NCBI RefSeq assembly: GCF_039521565.1
Contig: NZ_BAAACP010000007.1
Coordinates: forward strand, 62,001 to 126,000
Length of the DNA stretch: 64,000 bases
Direction of reading: 5' to 3'
Origin: Paraclostridium tenue
GTDB taxonomy: Bacteria > Bacillota > Clostridia > Peptostreptococcales > Peptostreptococcaceae
Both the position numbers and the translations under genes were made by a program. The notes beneath the pieces were generated by a model, which was given only the letters and a program-made list of their open reading frames with translations, was not told the DNA's origin and did not search any database. This document shows, piece by piece, positions 1-8,496 of this stretch. Within the stretch, counting starts at the first letter, position 1, and the number at the start of each line of letters is the position of its first letter.

Positions 1-601
1 CTAAACTTTCTACTGCACTTCCTTTATTAACACCTTTTTTCATAATCTCTATATTATCAAAAAAAGACTTAGTTAATTCTATATCTTTAATATTTTTCAA
101 TTCCTTTTCAACTTTAGAAAGTAAACTTAAATCATTTTCTATTATTAAAAATTTTAATATATCTTTTTCTTTTATAATTTCTTTTATATTATTACTTTCT
201 ATTATTTTTATGTTTAAATCTTCTTGCATTTGATACTTTCTAAGCCATTCATTTATATAAGGAGTAAATATAGTATCATCTGTGAAACATTGATAATATA
301 TATTATAATCTTCTAATATATCTATAATATTGGCACATAAATCATATTCTATTTTACTTATATAAATTATGTTTCCATTTTCTTCTTTTATTAAAGCCCC
401 ATTACAACATATTATAGGAGTTTTAATGTCTAATTCTCTTGCATATTTTATAGTTGATTCATATATTCTACCTGTTGCTATAGCTACCTTTATACCCTTG
501 TCAGCTACTTTTTTTAATACATTTTTATTTTCATCACTTATTTCATGTTCTCCATTAAGCAAAGTTCCATCCATATCTGTTACTATTAATTTATAAGTCA
601 T
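1..601 (-). CDS. HAD-superfamily Cof-type sugar-phosphate phosphatase, 3' end missing
   Basis: The reverse-strand frame starts with ATG at 601 behind a GGAGG site and runs off the left edge with no stop, giving about 200 residues. HAD motif I, DMDGTLL, lies at residues 9-15 with the nucleophile and acid/base aspartates. Motif II is the ATGR segment near residue 40. A KGVNKG segment near the cut end is typical of the approach to motif III in Cof/YidA proteins. Motif IV (GDxxND) would lie outside the window. The family dephosphorylates small phosphorylated metabolites in the cytoplasm and the substrate cannot be read here. A second Cof protein lies at 61255-62067. Confidence 0.85.
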   Translation of the reverse strand, partial: MTYKLIVTDMDGTLLNGEHEISDENKNVLKKVADKGIKVAIATGRIYESTIKYARELDIKTPIICCNGALIKEENGNIIYISKIEYDLCANIIDILEDYNIYYQCFTDDTIFTPYINEWLRKYQMQEDLNIKIIESNNIKEIIKEKDILKFLIIENDLSLLSKVEKELKNIKDIELTKSFFDNIEIMKKGVNKGSAVESL

Positions 602-711
602 AATTCCTCCTTAAGTCATGATTTTTATTTATTTTTACATATTCTACATATACCCAATAAATCCTTTATATCATCATAATTTCTATATAAATTAATAGTA
701 TGAGTATTTAA

Positions 712-1305
712 TTAAACCGCAGCTTTTATAGTTTCTAAAGTATTTAATTCTATAATAGATCTCATTTTTTCTCTATGTTCTAAAAACTTATTATATACTT
801 TATCTGATATTTCAGTATCTCCATATATATTCCAATAATTTATCTTGCTTAATTTATATCTCCCATATCCCATAAAACCTACTACATCTTTAAGTGGATA
901 TCCTAAAAATATACCTATTTCATGAGGAAAATCTTTAGTTTTCAATTTTTCTATTAGTTTTTGCATATACATATCTATACTGTACTCTTTTGGATATCCT
1001 AAAAATCTTAAAAAACTTAAACACTTTTTATTAATTAAGGCATTATTTAATGCTTCTTTATTTATAAATAAAATTCTTATAGAATCATTATTTAAATTTA
1101 TAATTTCATACGATATTTTTGAACAGTCTTTAAAAAAACTCTTTATATCTTTTATTTTTTCTCTACCTTTACTATCTTTAGATGAGATATTTATTATTTC
1201 ACATGGTTTTGACCCTAATATTACTGGTCCTAAAATTTCTAATAACCATTTTATATACGATGAATTTATATTATTTTTACAAGAATAATCACATTTTATA
1301 GACAT
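712..1305 (-). CDS. DUF3793 family protein, probably Fur-regulated
   Basis: A 197-residue soluble protein with no signal peptide. It carries a CEIINI segment near residue 35 and LGYP motifs near residues 102 and 134, which I associate with the clostridial DUF3793 family of unknown biochemical role. The start at 1305 is supported by the CCAGGAGG site just upstream. Three Fur-box-like 15-mers lie between 17 and 107 bp upstream, so iron repression is likely. Members often sit near flavodoxin or ferrous-iron genes. A flavodoxin is present at 9.3 kb but is not adjacent. No catalytic residues can be named. Confidence 0.7.
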   Translation of the reverse strand: MSIKCDYSCKNNINSSYIKWLLEILGPVILGSKPCEIINISSKDSKGREKIKDIKSFFKDCSKISYEIINLNNDSIRILFINKEALNNALINKKCLSFLRFLGYPKEYSIDMYMQKLIEKLKTKDFPHEIGIFLGYPLKDVVGFMGYGRYKLSKINYWNIYGDTEISDKVYNKFLEHREKMRSIIELNTLETIKAAV

Positions 1306-1321
1306 TATAAACCTCCTGGAC

Positions 1322-1412
1322 TGATAATCATTTTCATTTATTATTTATAATACTAACAGAATTGATATTAATTATCAATAAAAACAAAATAAAAATTGAT
1401 AATTATTTTCAT
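1322..1412 (-). promoter_or_regulatory. Three tandem Fur-box-like operators
   Basis: Three 15-mers match the 7-1-7 Fur consensus TGATAATnATTATCA with one mismatch each: TGATAATCATTTTCA (1322-1336), TGATATTAATTATCA (1363-1377) and TGATAATTATTTTCA (1398-1412). They are spaced 41 and 35 bp apart, directly upstream of the DUF3793 gene. The pattern suggests cooperative iron-dependent repression. The consensus is established knowledge; the regulatory role is inference. Confidence 0.65.
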
Positions 1413-1734
1413 TTGCCTTAATTTATCAATATTATATCTTGTTAATTTATTTGTTTTTAATAATTATTCCTAATTTTTTCGATTTTATGTATAATATAAA
1501 TTCATATATTTTCTAATAAATTTATATTCTCTTTAATCTATATAATATTTAATTTCTTTTCATCTCTATTTTATATTTCTGGTATTATAATTAACCTGCA
1601 TCTTATACTATATAAAGAAAATATATTATAATACTTAACATGTAAGTACCTGCAAATTTTTTCTCCATTTGATATTAATTTATGGTAAAATTTAATTGTA
1701 GTAAAAATTAACAATTTAAGAGGGAGATGGATAT
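1413..1734. other. AT-rich intergenic region before the M24 peptidase gene
   Basis: About 320 bp between the Fur sites and the peptidase gene. It has no ORF with a ribosome-binding site and no clear hairpin. It presumably holds the peptidase promoter; a TAAAAT hexamer near 1685 is a weak -10 candidate. Confidence 0.4.
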
Positions 1735-2811
1735 ATGAAAACTCAAAGACTAAATGCTGTCCTTGATAAAATGAAAGCAGATAGCATAGATCAAATGTTA
1801 GTTAGTGATCCATATGCAATATTTTATTTAACTGGTAAAATGATACATCCAGGAGAAAGACTATTAGCATTATATTTAAATGTTAATGGAAATCACAAAA
1901 TGTTCATAAATGAATTATTCCCTGTTAGTGAAGATTTAGGGGTTGAAATGGTTTGGTTTAATGATACTCAAAATCCTATTGAAATCATTTCTAAATATAT
2001 AGATAAAACTGGTACTATAGGTGTTGATAAAAACTGGCCATCAAGATTTTTATTAGCTTTAATGGATTTATGTAAGGAAAATAAGTTTGTTAATTCATCT
2101 TACATAATAGATACATTAAGATCTTCTAAAGATGAAGAGGAAAAGGATTTAATGAGAAAAGTTTCTCTTTTAAATGATGAGGCAATGAGTAAACTTAAAG
2201 CTTTAATATCTGATGAATTAACTGAAAAACAACTTGCTAATAAGTTATCAGGTATATATGAAGATTTAGGAGCTGATGGATTCTCTTTCTCTCCTATTAT
2301 AGGTTTTGGTCCTACTGGTGCTGATCCACATGGTACACCTGGAGATAGAAAAGTTAATGTTGGAGATGCTATAATACTTGATATAGGTTGTATAAAAGAT
2401 CATTACTGCTCTGATATGACTAGAACAGTATTTTATAAAGAAGTTCCTCAAAAAGCTAGAGAGGTATTTGAAATAGTTCTTGAAGCCAACAAAAGAGCTA
2501 TAGCTTTAGTTAAGCCAGGAGTTAGATTCTGCGATATAGATGCTGCTGCTAGAGACTATATAACTGAAAAAGGATATGGTAAATACTTTACTCATAGAAC
2601 AGGTCATTCTATAGGTCTTGAATGTCACGATATGGGAGATGTATCTTCTGTTAATACTGATTGCGTTGAAGAAGGAATGATATTCTCTGTTGAACCAGGT
2701 ATATACTTACCAGGTGAATTTGGAGTTAGAATAGAAGATTTAGTTTTAGTAACTAAAGATGGTCATGAAATTTTAAATCACCATGACAAAGAAATTTGTA
2801 TAGTTGGATAA
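1735..2811 (+). CDS. M24 family metallopeptidase (Xaa-Pro aminopeptidase/dipeptidase type)
   Basis: A 358-residue cytoplasmic protein with the two-domain pita-bread layout: creatinase-like N-terminal domain (about 1-125) and M24 catalytic domain (about 135-355). The five metal ligands can be placed: Asp in ILDIG, Asp in SDMTRT, His in HRTGHSIG, Glu in SVEPGIY and Glu in RIEDLV. This supports an active dinuclear enzyme that cleaves bonds involving proline. Length suits the PepP/PepQ-like clostridial group; aminopeptidase and dipeptidase activity cannot be told apart. Start ATG 1735 follows GAGGGAGATGG. The gene is monocistronic and ends at the hairpin at 2821. Confidence 0.9.
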   Translation: MKTQRLNAVLDKMKADSIDQMLVSDPYAIFYLTGKMIHPGERLLALYLNVNGNHKMFINELFPVSEDLGVEMVWFNDTQNPIEIISKYIDKTGTIGVDKNWPSRFLLALMDLCKENKFVNSSYIIDTLRSSKDEEEKDLMRKVSLLNDEAMSKLKALISDELTEKQLANKLSGIYEDLGADGFSFSPIIGFGPTGADPHGTPGDRKVNVGDAIILDIGCIKDHYCSDMTRTVFYKEVPQKAREVFEIVLEANKRAIALVKPGVRFCDIDAAARDYITEKGYGKYFTHRTGHSIGLECHDMGDVSSVNTDCVEEGMIFSVEPGIYLPGEFGVRIEDLVLVTKDGHEILNHHDKEICIVG

Positions 2812-2820
2812 TTTAAAATA

Positions 2821-2850
2821 AAAAGACTAGGATGTTATCCTAGTCTTTTT
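2821..2850. terminator. Bidirectional rho-independent terminator
   Basis: Perfect stem AAAAGACTAGGAT / ATCCTAGTCTTTT with a GTT loop and T-runs on both sides. It lies between the convergent peptidase and alcohol dehydrogenase genes and can serve both. Confidence 0.9.
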
Positions 2851-2871
2851 TATTTTAAATATATCTTAATA

Positions 2872-4041
2872 TTAAGCAAATTCAACTTCAGTATCCATTG
2901 ATTTAGTTAATATATCTTTTATATCTTGATGAGTTGCTGGTATAGGATTAGTTAATCCACAAGCATCTTTAAGTGCATTGTCAGCTAATATATCAAAGTC
3001 TTCTTCCTTAACACCTAATTCTCTAAGTCCTAAAGGAATATCTATGTCCTTTGATAATTTTCTTATAGCTTTTATACAAGCTTTTGCTCCTTCTTCTTCA
3101 TTCATGTTGCTAGTATCTACTCCCATAAACTTAGCAATATCTCTTAATTTATTTTTACTTACTTGTGAGTTAAATACTTGCACTTCTGGAAGTAATATTG
3201 CATTACAAACTCCATGTGGTAAGTTATAAAACCCTCCAAGTTGATGAGCTATAGCGTGTACATATCCAAGTGAAGCTGAATTAAATGCCATACCTGCTAA
3301 ATATTCAGCATAAGCCATCATATCTCTAGCTTCTATATTATTACCATCTTTTACAGCATCTCTTAAATTATTACTTATTAATTCTATAGCCTTTTGAGCA
3401 CATGCATCTGTAATTGGTGTTGCTGCTTTTGATACATATGCTTCTACTGCATGAGTTAACGCATCCATACCTGTTGCTGCAGTTAAAGTTTTTGGCATAC
3501 TTACCATTAATTCAGGGTCATTTACTGCAAGTATTGGTGTTACATTTTTATCAACTATAGCCATTTTAACATGTCTTTCTTCATCTGTTATTATAGAAAA
3601 TACGGTCATTTCTGAGGCAGTTCCTGCTGTTGTATTTATTGATATAAGTGGAAGTTGAGGTTTTGAAGATTTATTTATTCCTTCATAATCTTTTATATTT
3701 CCACCATTTGTTGCAACTAAAGCTATACCTTTAGCACAATCATGTGGAGATCCTCCTCCATAAGATATGACAAAGTCACAATTGTTTTCTTTTAATATAT
3801 CAACACCATCCATAACATTAGTAACTGTTGGATTAGGTTGAGAGCCTGCATAAACTACATATTCTATATTATGTTCTTTTAAAAGATCAGTTACCCCTTT
3901 GAATTCTTCACTCTTAGAAGATCTTTTTCCACATACTATTAAGGCTTTTTTAAGTCCTCTAGAAGTTATCTCCTCTGCTATTTTTTTAACACATCCTGGT
4001 CCCATTAAACTTACATTTGGCATAAAAAATGTATAACTCAT
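2872..4041 (-). CDS. Iron-containing alcohol dehydrogenase (1,3-propanediol/butanol dehydrogenase type)
   Basis: A 389-residue group III (iron-dependent) alcohol dehydrogenase. The nucleotide-binding motif GGGSPHD is at about residues 95-101 and TTAGTASE at about 139-146. The metal ligands are readable: Asp and His in GMDALTHAVEAY (near 194-205), then His in VHAIAHQLGGF and His in LPHGVCNAILLP. The enzyme reversibly reduces aldehydes to alcohols with NAD(P)H in fermentative metabolism. Sequence style is closest to DhaT/YiaY/AdhB proteins, and the exact substrate is not decidable. Start ATG 4041 follows AAGGGGG. It stands alone between terminators. Confidence 0.9.
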   Translation of the reverse strand: MSYTFFMPNVSLMGPGCVKKIAEEITSRGLKKALIVCGKRSSKSEEFKGVTDLLKEHNIEYVVYAGSQPNPTVTNVMDGVDILKENNCDFVISYGGGSPHDCAKGIALVATNGGNIKDYEGINKSSKPQLPLISINTTAGTASEMTVFSIITDEERHVKMAIVDKNVTPILAVNDPELMVSMPKTLTAATGMDALTHAVEAYVSKAATPITDACAQKAIELISNNLRDAVKDGNNIEARDMMAYAEYLAGMAFNSASLGYVHAIAHQLGGFYNLPHGVCNAILLPEVQVFNSQVSKNKLRDIAKFMGVDTSNMNEEEGAKACIKAIRKLSKDIDIPLGLRELGVKEEDFDILADNALKDACGLTNPIPATHQDIKDILTKSMDTEVEFA

Positions 4042-4216
4042 ATTGTATTCCCCCTTGATAATATGTTTTTAAACAAATCCTAGTTTGTTTTTTATTTAAC
4101 ACATTTTAATTATATACCATTAAATTCCATTTGTATAGTAGTTTACTCTTTTATAATTTTTATTTTTATATAAAAATAAATGGTATATATTAAAAAATAC
4201 ATACCACAATTAAATT

Positions 4217-4690
4217 CTATTCATCAATTCTATAATCCCCAGATTTTCCCCCAGTTTTTTCTATTAATTTTATTTCACTTATAACCATAGATTTATCAAT
4301 AGCTTTACACATATCATATATTGTAAGAGCTGCTATTGACACACTACTTAAAGCTTCCATTTCTACTCCAGTTTTACCAACTGATTTAGTAGTTGCAAAT
4401 ACTTGTATATAGTTTTTCTCTTCATCTATATTAAATTCTAAATCACATCCAACTAAATTTATCTGATGACACATAGGGATATTTATTGGAGTATTTTTAG
4501 CCCCCATAATACCTGCAACTTGAGCTACAGATAATACATCTCCCTTTTTTATTCCACCAAATTTAATTCTTTGTATAGTTTCTTTATTCATATATATTTT
4601 ACATGTTGCTATAGCTTTTCTTGTAGTATCATCTTTACCACTTATATCTACCATCTTAGCATATCCTTTATCATTTATATGTGTAAGCAT
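4217..4690 (-). CDS. moaC: Cyclic pyranopterin monophosphate synthase MoaC
   Basis: MoaC converts the MoaA product (3',8-cyclo-7,8-dihydro-GTP) to cyclic pyranopterin monophosphate in molybdenum cofactor synthesis. Visible signatures are KKGDVL (conserved Lys), PMCHQINL, the block KTGVEMEALSSVSIAAL followed by TIYDMCKAIDK with the catalytic Asp/Lys region, and the KSGDYR tail. I chose the ATG at 4690 (157 aa): GGAGGTTAAT lies immediately before it and also encodes the last codons and stop of moaA. A longer frame to 4729 has no ribosome-binding site. It is the last gene of mogA-moaA-moaC and is probably translationally coupled. Confidence 0.95.
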   Translation of the reverse strand: MLTHINDKGYAKMVDISGKDDTTRKAIATCKIYMNKETIQRIKFGGIKKGDVLSVAQVAGIMGAKNTPINIPMCHQINLVGCDLEFNIDEEKNYIQVFATTKSVGKTGVEMEALSSVSIAALTIYDMCKAIDKSMVISEIKLIEKTGGKSGDYRIDE

Positions 4691-4691
4691 A

Positions 4692-5645
4692 TTAACCTCC
4701 GATTTGATACATATTTCTCTTAGTATCACTCTTTTTATTTTCCACTAAATTATGTTTTTCTGGTTTTATATATATAACTTCTTTTAAAACATTTAATAAT
4801 TTATTGCCATCACTTAAATAAGGTTTTATATCTATTTCTTCGCTAGAATGCAAGCATAACTTAATACTACCATTTGATGTTACTCTTACTCTATTGCAGT
4901 TATTGCAAAATGAGCAACTCATTGGAGTAATTATACCTATCCTACCATTTGAATTATCTATTTTATAATATGATGCTACACTTTTTTCTTTGTATTTTGT
5001 AGTTTTTAAAATATCTATTTTATCTAAAGTTTCTTTTAAATTTATATATCCTTTATCAAACATTTTGATGCCTTCACCTAAAGGCATTAATTCTATAAAT
5101 CTAACATCTATATTTTTGTATTTAGCTATATTTATAAAATCATAAAGTTCATCATCATTTAATCCCTTTATTAAAACACAGTTTACCTTTACTTTTAAAT
5201 TTAAATCAATACACTTATTAAGTGCTTTTAATACTTCTTTTAAATCTCCACCTCTAGTTATCTTCTTATATTTATTATCATTTAAAGAATCTATACTTAT
5301 ATTTATTTTTTTAAGACCATTGTTTTTTAAATTTTCTATTTTATCATATAGTCCTATAGCATTTGTTGTCATACAAATATCTTCTATACAACATTCATCT
5401 TTTGTATATTTTATAAGCTTGTCTAAATTTTCATAAAGAAGTGGTTCTCCACCAGTGAATCTTATCTTTTTTATACCAATTTTTGAAAAACATTTTATTA
5501 TAAATTTATAATTATCAAAATTTAATATTTTATTTATACCATTAAAATCCTCATCATTTGGCATACAATATATACATCTTAAATTACAATTATCAGTTAA
5601 AGAAATTCTTAAATAATCAATCTCTCTATTATACTTGTCTATCAT
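4692..5645 (-). CDS. moaA: GTP 3',8-cyclase MoaA (radical SAM)
   Basis: Radical SAM enzyme that starts molybdopterin synthesis from GTP. The N-terminal cluster motif is CNLRCIYC (C-x3-C-x2-C, residues about 20-27). The SAM-binding GGEPLL follows at about 65. A second 4Fe-4S site uses C-x2-C-x13-C (CSFCNNC ... CL) near residue 255. The protein ends in the conserved Gly-Gly tail (YQIGG). I chose ATG 5645 (317 aa), preceded by CGGAG and overlapping mogA by 17 bp; an upstream in-frame GTG at 5666 adds seven residues but has a poorer site. It is followed by moaC with a 1-bp gap. Confidence 0.95.
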   Translation of the reverse strand: MIDKYNREIDYLRISLTDNCNLRCIYCMPNDEDFNGINKILNFDNYKFIIKCFSKIGIKKIRFTGGEPLLYENLDKLIKYTKDECCIEDICMTTNAIGLYDKIENLKNNGLKKINISIDSLNDNKYKKITRGGDLKEVLKALNKCIDLNLKVKVNCVLIKGLNDDELYDFINIAKYKNIDVRFIELMPLGEGIKMFDKGYINLKETLDKIDILKTTKYKEKSVASYYKIDNSNGRIGIITPMSCSFCNNCNRVRVTSNGSIKLCLHSSEEIDIKPYLSDGNKLLNVLKEVIYIKPEKHNLVENKKSDTKRNMYQIGG

Positions 5646-6129
5646 TTGCACACTCCGTAGCTTCACCTTTTAATATATCTATTCCATGACCTATCACATC
5701 TATTACAAACTCTATACTTTCTATAGCACCTTTAGGGCTTCCTGGCAAGTTTATTATAACTGTATTTTTTCTTATTCCACTAATTCCCCTACTTAGTATA
5801 GCTCTTTTAATTTTTTCAGAAGACTTCATTCTTATATATTCACTAATACCTGGTATTTCCCTTTCTATAACCTCTTTTGTAGCTTCTGGTGTTATATCCC
5901 TTTTTGAAAAACCAGTTCCTCCATTAGTTAATATTAAATCTATATCTCTATCACAAAGTTTTATAATTTCATTTTTCAACATAACTTTATCATCGGGAAT
6001 CATATTATAATATTTAACTTCATAATTATTTTCATTATTTATAAAATAAACAAGATTTTCTCCAGTTATATCTTTTCTTTCTCCTTTAGAACCTTTGTCA
6101 CTTAAAGTTATTATTGCAACATTGAACAT
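5629..6129 (-). CDS. mogA: Molybdopterin adenylyltransferase MogA/MoaB-like
   Basis: A 166-residue protein of the MoCF-binding fold, which adenylylates molybdopterin before metal insertion. The substrate loop LTNGGTGFSKRD and the following TPEAT are at about residues 67-83, and NLPGSPKG is at about 128-135; both are hallmarks of the family. It is first in the operon with moaA and moaC. moaD, moaE, moeA and moeB are not in the window and must lie elsewhere if the pathway is complete. Start ATG 6129 is preceded by AGGGGTG. MogA and MoaB are hard to separate by sequence alone. Confidence 0.9.
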   Translation of the reverse strand: MFNVAIITLSDKGSKGERKDITGENLVYFINNENNYEVKYYNMIPDDKVMLKNEIIKLCDRDIDLILTNGGTGFSKRDITPEATKEVIEREIPGISEYIRMKSSEKIKRAILSRGISGIRKNTVIINLPGSPKGAIESIEFVIDVIGHGIDILKGEATECANDRQV

Positions 6130-6218
6130 ATATTCACCCCTTAAATTACATTTATATTCATGTCTAATTTTATCATATTTTGCTAATATTAGATAGCAAT
6201 GATCACGATTATTATAAT

Positions 6219-6268
6219 AAAAAACATTCGTATATATACTAAAAACAGTATATATACGAATGTTTTTT
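6219..6268 (-). terminator. Rho-independent terminator after the alr-ldc operon
   Basis: A 22-bp perfect inverted repeat (AAAAAACATTCGTATATATACT and its complement) around an AAAAAC loop. The reverse strand continues into a T-rich tract. It ends transcription of the LD-carboxypeptidase operon and insulates the mog/moa operon. Confidence 0.9.
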
Positions 6269-6279
6269 ATTTTTAATAT

Positions 6280-7218
6280 TTATTTTGTTAGTATTATCTT
6301 CTTATTAGTAGCATCTAAATTACAATTTACACCCAAAGGCATACTTATCATAGGTTTGCAGTGACCTGATTGTAAATTATATACACATGGCTTATTATAC
6401 TTTTTAATTTTATTTAACAACAAATCATATAAGTCATAATCTTCTACTCTTTCTTTATTGCAATCTTCAAAATCTCCAAATATAATACCTTTGCAATCAT
6501 TAAATTTACCAGATAACTCTAATTGAGTTAACATTCTATCTATCTTATATATACTTTCCCCTATTTCTTCTATGAATAAAATTTTATTTTTTACATCTAT
6601 TTCATAACTAGTACCTATAGTGCTTGCTATTAAAGATAGATTTCCACCTATTATAATACCATTTGCGCTACCTTTTACCAAAGTGTATAACTCTTCATCT
6701 TCTGGATTTTTAAGTTCTAAACTTTCTTTACTATTTACAATATCCATAAAAGAATTATATGTAAATTCGTCCCAATTAGAAACTGTTGCTGCCATTATTC
6801 CATGAAAAGTTACTAAATTACAAATTTGATTAAATGCTATATGCAGTGCTGTTATATCTGAGTATCCTATAAATATTTTCGGATTGTTTTTTATAATATC
6901 ATAATTAATTTTATCAAGTATTCTAGGAGTTCCATATCCTCCTTTAAGACATAATATTGCATCTATGTTTTTGTCTTCAAACATAGTTTCTATATCTTTT
7001 ACTCTATCTTCATCTGTACCTGCTAAATATCCTTTATAACTTAAATAACAAGTGTTTCCCATTTTAACTTTATATCCAAAATTCTCTATAGTTTTTTTTA
7101 TATTATCTAATTCATAATTTAATGATTCTTTACACAAAGGTCTATATGGACTTGATGGTGCTATTATACCTATAGTGTCTCCTTTATTTAATTTTTTTGG
7201 ATATATCAAATTAATCAT
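6280..7218 (-). CDS. LD-carboxypeptidase, peptidase family S66 (LdcA/YkfA/MccF type)
   Basis: A 312-residue S66 serine peptidase. The nucleophile Ser lies in GYSDITALH (about residues 115-123). The catalytic Glu is in FIEEIGE (about 218) and the His in QSGHCKP (about 283), so the Ser-Glu-His triad is complete. LdcA enzymes cut the terminal D-Ala from murein tetrapeptides during wall recycling; MccF relatives cleave peptide-nucleotide antibiotics. Overlap of 8 bp with alanine racemase and the nearby D-aminopeptidase favour a murein-peptide role. No signal peptide, so cytoplasmic. Confidence 0.85.
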   Translation of the reverse strand: MINLIYPKKLNKGDTIGIIAPSSPYRPLCKESLNYELDNIKKTIENFGYKVKMGNTCYLSYKGYLAGTDEDRVKDIETMFEDKNIDAILCLKGGYGTPRILDKINYDIIKNNPKIFIGYSDITALHIAFNQICNLVTFHGIMAATVSNWDEFTYNSFMDIVNSKESLELKNPEDEELYTLVKGSANGIIIGGNLSLIASTIGTSYEIDVKNKILFIEEIGESIYKIDRMLTQLELSGKFNDCKGIIFGDFEDCNKERVEDYDLYDLLLNKIKKYNKPCVYNLQSGHCKPMISMPLGVNCNLDATNKKIILTK

Positions 7219-8350
7219 CTCCCAATATATAATTTAATTTTTTTATAATCTTATTATCTTTGATATATAATCTATCTACTCTTCTTGACAATAAACTAAG
7301 TATCTCATTTCTATTCGTATCACACATATTGGCAATTTCTAAAACATTTGGTCCATTATCCCCATATAATATAACATCTTTATCATAATCTTCTTTTTTT
7401 AAATTTGTTACATCTATAATCATCTGATCCATACATATTTTACCGATTATTTTGCAAGCTTTATTATTGACAATTACATATCCTTTATTTGATAATTTTC
7501 TTGGTATACCATCATAATATCCACAAGGTATAACGCCTATATACATATCTTTAGGAGCTATATAAGAATAATCATAGCTTATACCCTCTCCTTTGAGTAC
7601 CTTTTTTATTTGAATAATCTTAGATTTAAAACTTATAGCTTCTTTTAAATTTAAATTAGATTCTCTACTGTTGTATCCATATATACTAGCTCCTATTCTT
7701 ACCATATCTAAATGAAATTCTTTATAAGCTACCATACCTATACTGTCACAAATATGTTTTATAGGTATATCTTTGTATTTTAAAAGTTCTTGTGTCAATA
7801 ATTTAAATTTATTAAACTGTTCATAATCTGACTTTTTATCTTTAAGAGCTAAGTGTGTAAAAATTCCTTCTATAAATATATTTTTAAGATTTAATATATG
7901 CTTTAAATCACTAATGTCACTATTTTCTATTTTAAATCCTAGCCTATTAAAACCTGTATCTATCTTTATATGAATTTTACCAATTATATTCAAATTCTTA
8001 CACAGATTATCAATTATTATAGCTTGTTCTATAGAAAAAATAGTTATAGTTATATTATTTTTTATAGCTAAATTATAATAATTCTTTGGTATATATCCCA
8101 TTACTAATATAGGTATATCTATATTACTATTTCTTAATTCTAAAGCCTCACTTAAAGTGGCAACACATATGTAATCAACTATATTTTTATTTATATTTTT
8201 ACATATTTCAACTGCTCCATGTCCATATCCATTCGCTTTAACCACAATAGCTAATTTAGTTTTCCTTGATATGTAATTTTTTATTTCATTTATATTGTTG
8301 TTTATATTATCTAAATTAATTTGTGCATAGGTAGGTCTGAGTAAATTCAT
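7211..8350 (-). CDS. alr: Alanine racemase
   Basis: A 379-residue fold-type III PLP enzyme that interconverts L- and D-alanine for peptidoglycan synthesis. The PLP lysine is in VVKANGYGHG (about residue 38). The opposite-face catalytic tyrosine lies in the segment ISYDYSYIAP, where most family members have SYGRTY. GYYDGIPR and ICMDQMIIDVT are also diagnostic, and the C-terminal RRVDRLY segment fits the barrel-to-beta domain. It heads an operon with the LD-carboxypeptidase (8-bp overlap) and is divergent from a DppA-type D-aminopeptidase. Start ATG 8350 follows a GAGGTGG site. Confidence 0.9.
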   Translation of the reverse strand: MNLLRPTYAQINLDNINNNINEIKNYISRKTKLAIVVKANGYGHGAVEICKNINKNIVDYICVATLSEALELRNSNIDIPILVMGYIPKNYYNLAIKNNITITIFSIEQAIIIDNLCKNLNIIGKIHIKIDTGFNRLGFKIENSDISDLKHILNLKNIFIEGIFTHLALKDKKSDYEQFNKFKLLTQELLKYKDIPIKHICDSIGMVAYKEFHLDMVRIGASIYGYNSRESNLNLKEAISFKSKIIQIKKVLKGEGISYDYSYIAPKDMYIGVIPCGYYDGIPRKLSNKGYVIVNNKACKIIGKICMDQMIIDVTNLKKEDYDKDVILYGDNGPNVLEIANMCDTNRNEILSLLSRRVDRLYIKDNKIIKKLNYILGDD

Positions 8351-8372
8351 ATTTCCACCTCAAATCTATTAA

Positions 8373-8422
8373 ATACATATTTTATGTACTAAAAATATGA
8401 AAGTTATCAATAAAATATGTAT
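8373..8422. promoter_or_regulatory. Inverted repeat in the alr/dppA divergent promoter region
   Basis: ATACATATTTT (8373-8383) recurs as its complement AAAATATGTAT at 8412-8422, 28 bp apart, inside the 146-bp gap between divergent alr and the D-aminopeptidase gene. A smaller palindrome ACATA-TTT-TATGT overlaps the left arm. It may be an operator, but AT-rich DNA makes chance repeats common. Confidence 0.3.
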
Positions 8423-8496
8423 ATTTTTAAATTCTAAATACTATATCTATTATATAAAGATATGAACTTTATAATATTATTATTTGGAGGAAAATA

